DNA from: Inia geoffrensis
Taxonomy: Eukaryota; Chordata; Mammalia; Artiodactyla; Iniidae
DNA: 64,000 nucleotides
Reading direction: 5' to 3'
Assembly (NCBI GenBank): GCA_036417435.1
Contig: CM070900.1
Location: 115,111,315-115,175,314 of the forward strand
The translations under genes and the position numbers were made by a program. This document shows, in pieces, positions 47,392 through 60,339 of the stretch. The stretch's first letter is position 1; each line of letters opens with the position of its first letter. Under the pieces are notes generated by a model that was not told the origin of the DNA, made no database searches, and saw only the letters and a program-made list of their open reading frames with translations.

Positions 47392-49150
47392 TGTGAAGTG
47401 GGCTTAATCTCTCTTTATTATTATTGTTATTATTATTTTAAATCAAATAATAGTATGTTATATACACTGGTTTGTACTTTCTTTTATTTCACTTAAGGAT
47501 ATATTTCAAACATATTTCGTATTAGTATGTACAGATCTGCCTTATTCTTTTTAACAGGTGCATAATAATTCCATGCTATGGATGTAAATTAATATATTTA
47601 ACTGCCTTCTGTTCATGGACATTTAGTGTTTTTCCAATCTTTTTCTAAATGGCAATGAATAGTTTTGCACATACTTTTTGTACAAGTGCATCTACAGGAT
47701 AATTTCAGGGAAGTATAAATGTTAGTTCAAATGGTATGTGCACTTAAAATTTTGATACATATGAACTCCAAGCCTCTCCAAAGAGGTTGCCCCAAATTAC
47801 CTAACTATCAACAATGCATAAGGAAGGCTTTTCCTGCTATTTTCCATAGTAAGTTTATAATTCCAGACTTAGACATTTGCAAATCTAGTAGGTGAAGATT
47901 TATATCTCAGTGTAATTTATTTGAGCGCTTAACTTATTTTTAGAAAAGCTGAGCAAGTCACATGTTTAAAAGCTATTTATGTCTTTTTATGTGAACTGTC
48001 TTCCATATATTTTAGGTTCTAATATAAAAACATATTAAATGTTATATATAACAATATATAATATACTATATAACATGTAAATTTTGATCTTCTCATTTCA
48101 TATAGTATTTTACATTCTATTGAATTTGACTTGGGGGTTTATTTGGAAATATAAATATATTTCCCACCCTATCATATACAAGCTACTATTGTGTTTCTTT
48201 TATTTACATTCAGAAAGTTTTTCTTTACTTTGATATTCAGATATTGAGTTGTTCAAGACCGAAACATAATTATTTCAGTGTTTCGTTTCTATTTTAGTTA
48301 CCAGTTACCACATTTTACTCTTCAGTCAAAACACTTTTTTCTTTTAATCATTTTTTTGGTATAATAGCCCAATCCTCCCTCTCTCTCTCCCACCTCCCCT
48401 TCTTTTCCCTCTCTCTTTTTCTTTCTCTTCATATCTTAGCTGTTGTGACAGTAATCACTTTATATAACTGGATGCCCCAAGTTTGGGAGGAAAGAGAAGA
48501 CTTTTTTAGGAACATTATGATTTATTAAACTAAAAGAACCATTATTTCCCTCCTGCTCTTGATATTGTCTACCTATAGTATGTAGGTGGTAGCTAAAAAT
48601 AACTCTCTTAATACTCTTCTCTATATTGTATTTAGTAGCATGTTTAGTGACTCATTACTAATGAGAATTCATCCAAAAAATGCAAAATCCTATGTTTCTA
48701 ACTGTTGTGATAAGAACACAATTTGGGTTCAAAGACAGCCTATGAATCTACAATCATGAGTACCTAAATACAACTTACCTGGTTTTTAAGAAATGTAAAG
48801 CCAGACAAAGAAGCCATGACATTTTTTTGCTTTAGCCAAGGCTCCCCAAAGCGGGTTACCAGACCACTGCTGGTGACTAAATATTCTGATCTGAAGAGAT
48901 CTGAGATTAATAACTCATTTTCAATTTTATGCAGTGCTTCATAGGGAAGCTTTCAATCCATCACAATAACTCAAAGGGCTAGATGGCTTACTTTGTAAGT
49001 GGAAAGCAGCCTCTTAAGGATGTATATGTTCCACTTCACTTTTATTATATTTTTCAGCATATTTTGATCTTAAGTTTTTTGTTCTTTCTAGTTAATAGTA
49101 TTAAAGTCTATGTGTATTCACTGCTACAAGCAGGAAGTGTGGCTAATCCT
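47392..49150. other. Intergenic: antisense L1 relic, then AT-rich DNA
   Basis: 47400-47720 reads as antisense L1 (TTAACAGGTGCATAATAATTC, GGACATTTAGTGTTTTTCC). 47721-49150 is AT-rich with a CT-rich tract at 48373-48430; nothing else recognised. Confidence 0.5.
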
Positions 49151-49570
49151 AGACCTAAGTGTGACTAGCTATATTGCCCTGAGCTCTGGGCACAAGAGGT
49201 CCCTACTCAGGGCACCACACTTTGGAACCCACTCTGGCTCTTCCTCAGCTGTACTTCATACGAGGTGAGGAGTCTCAGGGGCCTAAGATATACCCGTCTG
49301 AAGAGTAGCAGAATACGCTACCTTAAAATGTGCCTCTGACCAAAAAAAAAGGATTTTGAGCCGAAGGCAATTAAGAAGCATAAAATGCAGAAAAGTTCTC
49401 TCTACCCACCCCCTTCAAAGGATACAAATCCTCCCTTTATTAGAGACAGACCCTTATTAGCCCAGAGGGGTAAACATGTTAATAAACTTCTCTTTGTTTT
49501 TCTCTTGTTAATCTGTCTTTTATTACAGGGATCTCAGGCAAGAACTCAAAAGGGTAGAGGGAAAATTACT
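49150..49570 (+). mobile_element. LTR-like element
   Basis: Contains an LTR-like 3' part: GGTAAACATGTTAATAAAC, a T/C-rich stretch with TTAATCTGTCTTTTATTACA, then AAGAACTCAAAAGGGTAGAG. No coding region. Limits and class uncertain. Confidence 0.4.
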
Positions 49571-50880
49571 TTCCTCCCCTACACACCCAAAGCCCACATA
49601 CCCACTTCAGGACCAAGTCCCAGATACTTGGGACCACAGAGTTCCCTGTGCAAGTGGCTCTGAGCCTGCCTCTAGGGTTTTTGCACAACAAGGACCTTGC
49701 CATTGGAGTGTATAACCCTAAGCTCATGGGTGGCCAAGTGGCTGCTATTTGCCAAGGGTGAGAATGAAGCTTGGGCTTCCAGGCTGGCATATCCACACAT
49801 GTACACTACAGGCCCCTCACAGTGTGGGGTGGAGTTGGAAGAAGGAAGGAAAGGCTGAGTTGGTCTGGATCTTCCCACATTACCAGGATTCAGTATGAAA
49901 CAGTAAGGAATGAGAATTCTAACTTTGAACCTGGACTTCAGGTCATTGTGAAGCTATACTTGTCAAAGTAGGAGGATAGAACATATTTTATTTAGCAGCT
50001 TGCCAGCTTGATTGATAACCTTAAGATATTTGTATGTAAGGTATTTGGAGTCTCATTTGCACCAGCCCTCACAAATGTTAAGGAAGTGCTGGGGACTAGG
50101 TTCCTTGTCCTCCACTGGGTCTTTTATCCTGACTTCAGATTATTCAATTTGTTTTTCAAACTACTCATGGAGAAAGATTTTCTGAAACTGTGGTTCTTTT
50201 TTTTTAAGGGGAAACTAACATTTATTGGTTGTCTTAATGGATACTTCAGATTAATTAATTTATTTAATCTTCATAACAGCTCTGTGAAGTAAATGTAATC
50301 TCCATCACAGGGATGAGGAAACTTAAAAAGTAAATAACTAGTCCTTCACAGCTAATGAAATAGCTAACTGGCTTCATCAAACCCTCCAGTCATCTTTTCA
50401 TCCCACCTCCTGACTTTTAGTAGATGTCCTGACTTCCTATTTTACTAAGAAGTTTGAGAACAGGTACAGTAAAAGTCCTCAAATTATCTTCCACCTCACG
50501 GTCTCTGAGTATCTTCACCCTACCTCTCTTTTTTCACTCTATCTTCTTTCCCTTTATTTAGATAATCCTCCACTTTGGACTCCAAGGCATCTAGTGTTAT
50601 CAACTTTCTCTTCTCCTACCTCACTCCTATCTTTGACCTGTACCTCTCAATTGGCTTCTCTCCTGATAAAGCATTCCCTATTCTAAAGGAATTTTTAAAA
50701 CTTCCTTTGACTTGTTGATATCTTTATTAATTCCTTAATCTTCTCCTCCTCTTCACAGCCGAATTTCTTCAAAGTGAAGTTAATCACTGCTTCATCATTC
50801 TTTAACCCTTTACAATCTATATTCCCTAATTCTACAAGACTTTCATCCAAAGACCCTGTGAAAAACTAATATTTTTTAAT
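49571..50880. other. Intergenic with MIR and L2 relics
   Basis: A MIR-like piece at 50205-50390 (CTTCATAACAGCTCTGTGAAG, GGGATGAGGAAAC). L2-like text at 50390-50870. 49600-50200 unassigned. Confidence 0.5.
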
Positions 50881-50889
50881 GGATAACAT

Positions 50890-52140
50890 ACCTAATAAAA
50901 TGCATAAAGTACAGTAATCTTAACTGTGCAGTTAGAAGATTTTTACATATGCATACACTCTTATAACCACCATGTAAATCAAGATATAGAATATTTCCAG
51001 CACTCCATAAAGTTCCTTTGTGCTTCTTTTCAGTACATACCATCGGCTACTACCTACCCAAAGGTAATGCTGTTGTGATTTAGACATTGATTAGTTCTGC
51101 CTGCAACATGTTGAACTTTATACAAATGGAATAATGTGCTACAAATTTATTTGCATGTACTCTTTTGCATATGAATTATTTCACTTAAAACAATATCCAT
51201 GAATATCCATCTTTTTGTTGACTCTATGAATAGTCCTTTATTATTTTTCTTTTATCACTGGTAGTATCCCATTGTATGACTATACCTCACTTTGTCCTTT
51301 AACCTGTTAATGGAAATTGGGGGTGTTTTCAGTTTGGAGTTATTATGAATAAAGCTGCAATAAACATTCTTGTAAAAATCTTTCTAGGGAGACATACTAC
51401 TTCACTTGGGTATATACCTAGGAATGAAATTGCTGTGTCATAGGTAAGTGAGCTTGACATTAGTAGAGACAGACAATTTTACAAAGTGGCTGCTTTATTT
51501 TACACTCATAGCAGCAGTGTTTAAGAGTTGGTCCACATCCTTGCCAGCATGTGATATTGTTAGTCTTTCAAAAAACTTTCATTTTTAAAAATGTTAGTCA
51601 TTTTGGTGCATGTGTGATAATATTCATTGTGGTTTTAACTTGTATTTTCCTAAGAACTAATACTGTTGAACACCTCTTTATATGTTTATTGCCCACTTAG
51701 ATACCCACTTTTGCAAAGTGTCCATTCAAATATTTTATCCAATGTTCTTATTTGGTTTTTGTAGTTTTATAATTGATTTGTAATGCTTTGTCAGATATAT
51801 GTACTGTAAATGTCTTCTCCCAGTCTGTGGCTTGCCTCTTCACTTTTTTAATGGTGTCTTTGATGAGAGGAATGTAAAATTTTGATGATATCTAATTTGT
51901 CAATTTTTAATTTTATGATTAATGCTTTTTAAGTCCTGTTTAAGAAATCTTATCTACCCTAAAGTCATGGAGATATTCTCCTATATTTTCTTTTAGAAGA
52001 TTTATAATGTTTTCTTTCATGTATAAGTCTATGATCCATCTCAAATCAATTTTTTTAAGAATCAGGTTCATTTCTCTTTTGTGTGACATCTGGTTGCTGC
52101 AGCACCATTCATTGCAAGATCTTTTTCTCATTGAATAATA
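50890..52140 (-). repeat. Antisense L1 fragment
   Basis: Reverse-complement L1 phrases in order: ATAACCACCATGTAAATCAAG, GAATAAAGCTGCAATAAACA, TCTTCTCCCAGTCTGTGGC, TGCTGCAGCACCATTCATTG. Diverged. Confidence 0.8.
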
Positions 52141-54714
52141 TTAGTGCCTTTGTAGTGAATCAACTGACTGTATGAGTAGGCCTACTCCACTGATACATTT
52201 GCCATTGATTAGGGCTAAAACTGAGTAAAATGTTAACTTGTAGATTTTTGTAAATGATTTTTGTCTGGTAGAGAATGTAACACCAAAGGCTACAGTTTAT
52301 TTTGACCTGTAAAAACAGTAACCTGCAGGACATTGTAACCTAGCAAATTTATTTCAGCACACCTTTTGTGACTACCTTCGTACACTCAGTTTCTCTAATT
52401 TTTCTATAAACCAGCTTTATCATCCTGATGATTTCCTGATTAAAAAGTTAAATAGATCTTGGAAACATATTCATATTCATTCTACATTTGTATGATAGTC
52501 ATATCTTTAAATTTTGAAAATTATACTTTGACAACACTGAGGAGTTAAATGTTATTCCAATGAGTTATGTTAACGGGGTGACTAGCGATGCCATTATCCA
52601 ATGTAGAGAATACATAAGAAGTCTTTTAGGAGAAAAGATTTTTGTTTTGGTATATTATTTTCCATTAAGATGGACATGCATAACATGCAAATGGAAAGAC
52701 TGAGCGTAGAGGGCTAGAGGAAAAAATCTGAGAAATTTTGGGGTTGTTAGCATGTTATGTGATTATTGGAATTTAGGAGATGAGAGGGCCTAGAGATAGC
52801 ATGGAAGTACTAAGGATATAATTCTGTAAAAAATAAACATTTAGGGAGTAGGTGAAGAAAAGCCATCAAAGGAAACAAGGAAGGAGTAGTAAAAAGCAGC
52901 CATGAGAGCAATTTTACGGAGTGAGTGGTCAATGTGCAGATGCAACCCAGGGGACAACTAGGATGGGAATTGAAAAGAAGCAATTGAACTTAGCAATTAA
53001 GAAGTCTTTGGTGACCTAGTAAAAGCTCTTCCAGTAGAGAGGTAAGGATGTAAGCCAGATTTGCCGTGGGTTCGGAGAAAATGAGATATGAGGAAATGGA
53101 TGCTGTATAGATTGTTTCAGGAAGTTTGGCTCTAAAACCTAAATCAGATCATAATAATTCACCGCTTAAAACATGCTGATGGGTTTCCATTACACTTGAA
53201 ATAAAATTCATCTCCTTATAATCTGTTAGGTTCTGTGTGATTAGGACTCTATCAATCTGCCTTTCTATACCACTCTGCCACTCTCATTGTGCTTCAAATT
53301 TATTGAATTCTTTTTTTCCCTTGAACATGCCAATCTTGTTCCTATCTTAGGGCCTTTGTGCTGTTGCCTCTTTTTGATATACTCTCCCTCCAGACCTTTG
53401 CAAGGTTTGTGCAACAGTAATGAAGGCATCCTGGGCAGATCTCCCTTTAGAAGAACCTGATGTGAGGATCATTAGTTAACACCTTCGAGCTGCTCTACCT
53501 TCAGATCCACTTACACTGAGACCGCACTTACCCTGAGATGCACCTAGCCAATGAATGAGTACTGCAGGGATATCAGAGCTAGTGTTAGGCTATTTCTGCC
53601 TAACACAGGACTCCTTGAAAGGGCAATTCTTGCTTTGGGGCTCCTCATTGGCCTAAGATTTTCTCACAACTACATTTCACTCTGAAGCTCTTCCTACCTA
53701 ATTTTCCTTCCGTCCTGCTCTCCTTTCCCATGTGTCACAATTGGATTGTTGTTTGAAGACTCTCTTGCCTTCTTCTTGCCACACCTTATTCTCCCAGATG
53801 TTTCCTAGTCTCTGTCACACCCAATTCTATCTTTTCTTCTGGACTTTACAGGACCTGAGGTAACACAGCTGGCAATCATTTTATATCTCAGTATGAACGT
53901 CACTTTCTCAGAGACCTTCCCAAATTTGTAGTACTCAACCTCTGAGTATTCAACTCACCTCTTATCTCACTCTCCTGTCTTATTTTCGTCATAGAATTTA
54001 TCATTGCACTAAAAAAATTTTAAACTGCTTTAGGTATGCTATTTTAAAGTAAACTACAAATATTTTGAACATTTCACCTCTAAACACTTTAGTTTGTATC
54101 TCTAAACAAGAGAACATTTTCATAGATTGACAAAATATTATTAGAATGCCTGATAAAATAATTTGCTTGTATCATCTGTCACCCTGTCCATCTATCACCC
54201 TGTCCATATTCAAATTTTCTCAATTGTCTACATAATGCCTTTTATAGCTGCTTTGTCCAAACCAGTATCTAATTCAGGACAAGGCATTCTATCTGGTTGT
54301 ACTCTCTTCTAAGACCCTTTTGATCTAGGTCAACCCCTTTTCTTCCATGCACTGACTTGTTGAAGATAATAGCCATTTGTCCTGTAGAATGTTTTACTTT
54401 CTGGACTTGTCTAATTGTTACCTCATGGTGCCTTTTTTTAAAAAAAGAGGTTTCCTTATCCCCTGTATTTCCTATAAAATAGAAGATTAAACATTACAAT
54501 TTAATGAAATTGAAGTTAAACATTCTTGGCTAAAAGATGTAAGAGGTTGGGTTGGGTACTTCATATTAATTACATTAGCAGATATTTGATATCTGGTAAT
54601 ACTCCAAGTTGCTGATGCTAACTTAAACCATTAGATTAGACTGGTGACTAATTACATTTTCCCCCTTGGGACCAGAAAGTCACCTACGTGGCATTGCTTT
54701 GGAAATATGTGAAG
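52141..54714. other. Intergenic with old LINE relics
   Basis: L2-like antisense text at 53130-53430 (TCTTAGGGCCTTTGTGCTGTT) and an old L1-like piece at 54040-54500. The remainder is unassigned. No gene-like open frame. Confidence 0.45.
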
Positions 54715-54879
54715 ATACAATTCTCCAACACAAATCAATTTTTTTAATGCAGTTATTTTATCTTGAATTCAATGCTTTTGTCTGCTTGTTTACTTTGATT
54801 AATGGAGTTTTTGCTGTACAGAAATGTTTCATTATCATATAGTAGAATCTGTCAATCTTTGCGCGTTGTATTAATCTTT

Positions 54880-55335
54880 TAGGGCTGCCATAACAAAATA
54901 TTGGGGTGGCCAAAAAGTTCGTTCAGGTTTTTCCATAAGATGTAGCGAAAAAACTTGAATGAATTTTTGGCCAACCCTGTACAACAGACTGGGTGGCTTA
55001 AACAACAGGAATTTATTTTCTCACAGTTCTGGAGGCTGGATGTTTAAGATCCAGGTGCCAGCAGGGTTGGTTTCTCTGGAGGCCTCTCTCCTGGCTTGCA
55101 AATGGCTGCCTCCTTGCTGTGTCCTCATATGATCTTTTCTCTGTGTGCACATATCCCTGGTTTCTCAACCTCTTCTCATAAGGACATCAGTCTTGTTGGA
55201 TTAGGGCTCCACCCTTGTGACCTCATTTAACCTTAATTACCTCTCTAAAGAACCTACCATGAAATGTAGTTACATTGGGGGTTAGAGCTTCCATATATGC
55301 ATTTTGGGGAGACACAGTTCAGCCTGTAACACACT
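54880..55335 (-). mobile_element. MLT/MST-type LTR (ERVL-MaLR), antisense, split by a MITE
   Basis: Plus-strand text TAGGGCTGCCATAACAAAAT, CAGACTGGGTGGCTTAAAC, CTCACAGTTCTGGAGGCTGG and GTTACATTGGGGGTTAGAGC is the reverse complement of this LTR group. A mariner MITE interrupts it at 54899-54981. Confidence 0.8.
54899..54981. mobile_element. Mariner-type palindromic MITE
   Basis: An ~80-bp near-perfect inverted repeat: left arm TGGCCAAAAAGTTCGTTCAG, right arm CTTGAATGAATTTTTGGCCA, short central loop, with TA at each end as expected for mariner target duplication. It closely resembles the cetartiodactyl mariner MITE that gave rise to the bovine miR-2284/2285 family, as I recall it. Confidence 0.88.
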
Positions 55336-55560
55336 TATATAGCATCTGACTTTTGTGTCGCATTTAGGCAGGACTTCACCACTCTTAATATTATAAAAGC
55401 ACTTCCTCACACTCTCTTGTAGTACTTTTTTAGACTTCATTTTTTATTATTAAATCATTCATCCATTTGAAATTTATCCTGGTGTTAAGTTTGTGGTATG
55501 AATCCATCTTTATCTTTTTTCCACAAGGCTACCCAGTTCCAATACAACTTATCTAACTAT

Positions 55561-56094
55561 TAGGGAAAAGTAATGGACTAGATGTGATTTTGCCATAGAC
55601 TAGATTGGATATTTTAATACCAGAAAGGAAATCATAATTATAGAAATGGGACTTATTCTTATAATTAACCATGAAAAGAAACCTATAAGATATGCCTTAG
55701 ACAGAAAACAACCAGAAGGAGAGATTGGGTAAAATATACTTGAAAGCAGTATTGGAGAACAAGAAAATAAACTTCTTTCTTGTTTGGAACATGTCAAGGT
55801 CAGATTGTATAGTAAACAGTTTTCAGTTATATTATAAAAAATAACACCTCCTTGTCCTTCATGTATTTTGCAAATATTTTTCCTACTTCATTATTTGCCT
55901 TTCAATTTTTTAATCTTTGTATTTTTGGGGTTTTATTATTATACTTGTCTTTTACACATATATTTTTTCTATCTATTGCTTGCAATCCATTCAATTTTTC
56001 TTCTTGAAAACATTCTAGGTGTCCATCTATTTATTTTAGACTAATTGCCTTCTAAGCCTTTTGTATCTCACCTTTTCTCTTTTCATTGAATTAT
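55561..56094. other. AT-rich intergenic DNA
   Basis: Nothing recognised beyond T-rich, possibly L1-derived text at 55850-56050. Confidence 0.4.
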
Positions 56095-56705
56095 GAAACA
56101 TACTAGTTTTCTCTTGCTGCAATAAAAGATTACTACAAATTCAATGGCTTAAAATAACACCCACTCACTATGTCTCAGTTTTATAGGTCAGAAGTCTAGG
56201 TACAGTGTGGTTCAACTCAAGTTATCTGCTTAGGGTCTCACAAGGCCTAAATCAAGGTGTCAGAAGTGATGTGCTCCCTTCTGAAGGCTCTGAGGATGAA
56301 ACTGCTTCCAAGCTTAATCAGGTTGCTGCCAGGATTCAGTTTCATGCTTTTGTAGGACTGAGGTCCCTGTTTCCTTGCTGGTTGTTGGCTGGAGGTTGTC
56401 TCAACTTCTAGAAGCTGCCTACATTCCTTGACTCATAACATCATTTTTTCTTTTTAAAGCCAACAATGGTGGATTGAGTCCTTCTCATTATGCACATCTC
56501 TCTGACCTCTTCTGCCTCAACATGGAGAAAGTTCCCTGCTTTTTAGGGCTCATGTGATTAGACTGAGCCTACTGGAGAATCTCCTGATCTTAAGGTTGGT
56601 AACCTTAATTACACCTGCAAAGTTCCTTTTGCCATGTAATATAACATATTCACAAATTTCAGGAATTAGGGCATGGACATTTTTAGTGAGCCATTCTACC
56701 TCCCA
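56095..56705 (-). mobile_element. Old ERVL-type LTR-like element, antisense
   Basis: Phrases TTTTATAGGTCAGAAGTC, TAGGGTCTCACAAGGC, GGACTGAGGTCCCTGTTTCC, CTCATGTGATTAGACTGAGC and ATTCTACCTCCCACAC follow a known mammalian ERVL-group LTR read in reverse. Diverged, no coding region. Confidence 0.65.
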
Positions 56706-59030
56706 CACTAGGTTATAATTCTTGTCTTTTATATCTATCTTATTTTTTTATTTCACTCATTTTTATGGAGTATACCTCTCAGAGAGCATAAATGATGACT
56801 GAATTTTCTGAAATCTTTATGTTCTCACATTTGATTTTCGTCTTGACAGGGAATAAAATCCTAAATTCAAATAATTTCCCCTTACAATTTTGACGGTATT
56901 GTCATCTATCTAATGTTTCTGATAAGAAATCTAACGCTAATTCAATTATTATTCTTTTATAGGAGATCAGATTCTTGTCTCTGAAAGCTTTTAGGCCTTT
57001 TTCTTTTCTTTTTGATTTTATGAAATGTCTTGTTGATGTGGCTAGGTGTGGTTTCTTTACCATTTATTTTGTTCAGCGCTAGGAATATCTATCAATCTGG
57101 AGACTTGTGCTACTCTTCAGTACCTTGAAATTTTTCTTCAAGTATTTATTACTTTGATGGTTTTCTGCCTCTTCTCCAGTTGTTGCTCTCTCTTTCTGGA
57201 ATTCCTATTAATCATATGATGGACCTATTGAATTAATCCTCCACGTTTTTTCAATTTTTTCATGTTTTTGTCTGAATGCTATATGTTCTGAAATATTTCC
57301 TCAATTAAACCATCTCACCATTGTATTAAAATTTTAATTTCTGCAATCATATTTATTTTCAAGCCTTTTCTTACTGTCAGGATGTTCCTTTTTCAAAGTA
57401 TCCCATCCTCCAATACAGTATTTTCTTGACCACCTCTTAGAAAGCTTAATATTATTAATTTATTATGAACTTTTGGTTCCTAAGCTCAGTCTTCCTAGAT
57501 AGCTGTTTGTTTTCCGTAGTTTTATCTTTCATGCCATTGATTTTCTTCCTATCTCTGATGGTTTTTGATTTTTCATTCATTTTTTTAAGAGTGAGGTTCT
57601 AGACAGAGGTGAAGAGAAAGAATAATGAGGAGGGGAATCTGGAGAAATTGAAGTGCAGTGGTTTCCTAAAGAGATTTTAAATTTACATTTTGTATTGAGC
57701 CCCCTTCTCATTTCCACCCTCTACTGTATAACTCTAATCCTAGGGTCTCTCTGGGACTCTGCCAGTCAGATCAACTCTCTCTGAACCTTTAGTCATCTCC
57801 TGCAAATTCTGAGATGCCACTTTGATGATCTGTGTCATTTGTTAACAGGCTTCCATGTCTCTTTAGATCTTTCAAATATTTTTTGAAATATCTTGTCTGC
57901 TGACGGTTTTTCTCCAGATCACTTCAGTATTAGAAATTAATTTCTCGACTATTGTTTCATTAAGGTTTCAGGAGGAAGACTAAACAAATACTAATTCTAC
58001 TATCTTCTTAAATCAGGAGTTTTATCTACTTTTGGCTCTGGCTCTGGACTTACCATTCTGATTACCATACTCTATTTTCCCAAATTATTTGCCCACAAAA
58101 CCCATTCTCCACAAAATGACCATAAACATCTCACAAAATTCTAGTGTTTCAGAGACCAGGTGTGAAAAACACTAACATTTTATTAGGTACGTTACTCGTC
58201 ATGTTAAAAAAAAAAGTATTTTTTATACTTGGTTTATTAATATGTATTTTGTTAGGAATGGGTATTGAGTATTTTCCAGTGTTTTTTTTGACATTTGAGA
58301 TGATCACCTTAACCTAGAATTATGATTAGTTATGATTATTACAGATTTACATTTTGAACTATATATTTTTAAAATAAACACTACTTGGTTATAGTGAAAT
58401 GTTCCTTAAGACAATGCCAAATTCATTTTGTCACTATCTAGGACTTTCGCACATATGTTCACTAATGAATATCAAATATGAGGCCAACACATACAATGGT
58501 GAGCAACATGCACACACTCTCATCATGAAGCATGCATTCAGTACTTTAAATGCTTTTTAAGATGCTAAGGGTTGTGCTAGTTTCAAAAATTAAGCTAAGA
58601 AGCTCTCCATCATGCTTTGGATTTAAAGCACAAGAATTAGCTCTTTAAGAATTTTAAAAACTCACCCATGCATCTGAGTAGGCTGGATGCCTTTTTATTT
58701 TGTGATACAGAACTTTGGCATCATTTTTAAGTCCTGTCTATAGCTGTTAACCTAAATCAGTTTTCTACCTTTTTTGAGTCCTTATCTTTGTTTTCCTTGA
58801 AAAGTGACTATTTCATTTTGGTATTAATATTTATTGGCAGAATGAAGTTGTATAAAGTATTTTAATAATTTTTAAACCTCCTTTTTAAACTACCAACTTT
58901 ATTAGTGACAATATTCCCTTACCTGTTACACTTCTCTAACTCTGTCAATTTTATTGGTATTGCCAAAAACCAGTTTATTATTGGATTATGAGAATATCTT
59001 ACCAATTTACTATTTTAACAATTTTCTTTT
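56706..59030. other. Intergenic with old LINE relic
   Basis: 56740-57990 looks like an old antisense LINE (possibly an L1/HAL1 relative). 58000-59015 is unassigned AT-rich DNA. Confidence 0.4.
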
Positions 59031-59234
59031 TTTTTTTTTTTTGCGGCATGCGGGCCTCTCAGTGTTGTGGCCTCTCCCATTGCAGAGCACAGGCTCCTGA
59101 TGCGCAGGCTCAGCGGCCATGGCTCACGGGCCCAGCTGCTCCGCAGCATGTGGAATCTTCCCGGACCGGGACATGAACCCATGTCCCCTGCATCGGCAGG
59201 TGGACTCTCAACCACTGCGCCACCAGGGAAGCCC
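59031..59234 (-). repeat. CHR-2 SINE, antisense
   Basis: Full-length antisense copy with 15-bp flanks TAACAATTTTCTTTT (59016-59030) and TAACAAATTTCTTTT (59235-59249), one mismatch. Confidence 0.94.
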
Positions 59235-59249
59235 TAACAAATTTCTTTT

Positions 59250-60339
59250 TAAAACCTGTTTTTTAATTCTTTTGTTGTCGTTTTATCTTTAGTAATTTCT
59301 TCTTCCTAATTTCAATTAATTTTGTTCTTCATTTCTAAAATATTAAAATAAAAGTTTGGTTTATTTTCTTTCGTATTTAATAATAATTTTCTTCTATAGC
59401 TTGGTCTCTGTCTTACAATTTTAATACATAGTTTTTTCATTGTCATTATGTTCAAGTATGTAATTGCAATTTTACTGTCCTTTTAGACTCAAAGGTGATT
59501 TATAAAGACACTTCAAAGTTTTCTACTTTTGCTTTTTCGGGGGGCTATCCTGTAAATATTAATTTTTATTTAGCTTTATTCCATCATGCCATCTTTACTT
59601 AACCAAATTTAGCTCAGCCTTCTAGGCCTAACATATATGTCATCTCCTTCAAGAAGTCTTTCTTCTACCCTGCTGTGTTCTCTCCCTTCTCTAAATCTGT
59701 ACATGTATCCCTTTATATTTATACCACAGGGTTTATATATCTTCCTCCTTCCCCGGCTCGACACCTACCCTCAGGCAATTTCATTCCTTTATGAGATTTT
59801 CAGTTTAGCTCAGTACTTTGTGAGTTTTCACAGCAAGATTCCATTCAGTGCAACAAATATTTATTGAGCATCTAGGAATAGCGTTAAATGAAAGGTATAA
59901 TCCTGGCCTTCAAGATTAGTAGGAGAGATGAACAGGTAAAGATATTAAATACCCAAGTGAGCTTCAAGAGACTTCGTTAGGTAAATGAAGGTAACATCAT
60001 GTGTATAAGTAGCTTACAGACCTTGAAAATAAGGACAAAAACGTTCAAAGGAGGAAGAGGGGAGCAAACGGCCCTTTAGGTACAGCTCCACCGTAAATTG
60101 CCTAATAATTCAACCCAGTGCTTATCAAAGTATAATCCATAGCACCTGCCGCAGAATCACTTGGCGTTTGTAAGAAAAAAAAAAACAAACTTAGATTCAC
60201 ACCTACTAGAATCAAAATGAGGGATATTTAAATCTGCGTTTTAAACAAACTCCCCATGTACTTAAACCATCCAAAAATGTAGAACACAAGGCAGTCAAAT
60301 TTCGCAGACCTCCTTCGTAAGCCTCTCCCTCCTTCTAGC
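59250..60339. other. CETN3 upstream flank
   Basis: L2-like text at about 59590-59900 and a MER5-like piece at 60118-60260. No gene-like frame. Confidence 0.45.

Larger units (their letters stand above)
54715..55560 (-). repeat. Antisense L1 fragment split by an LTR
   Basis: L1-like text on both sides of the LTR at 54880-55335 (TGTACAGAAATGTTTCATT on the left; ATTCATCCATTTGAAATTTATC on the right). Confidence 0.55.

Noticed and set aside
9289..59234. tRNA genes suggested by the A/B-box-like heads of CHR elements
   Set aside because: These are SINE heads without a complete cloverleaf, embedded in SINE bodies with target repeats.
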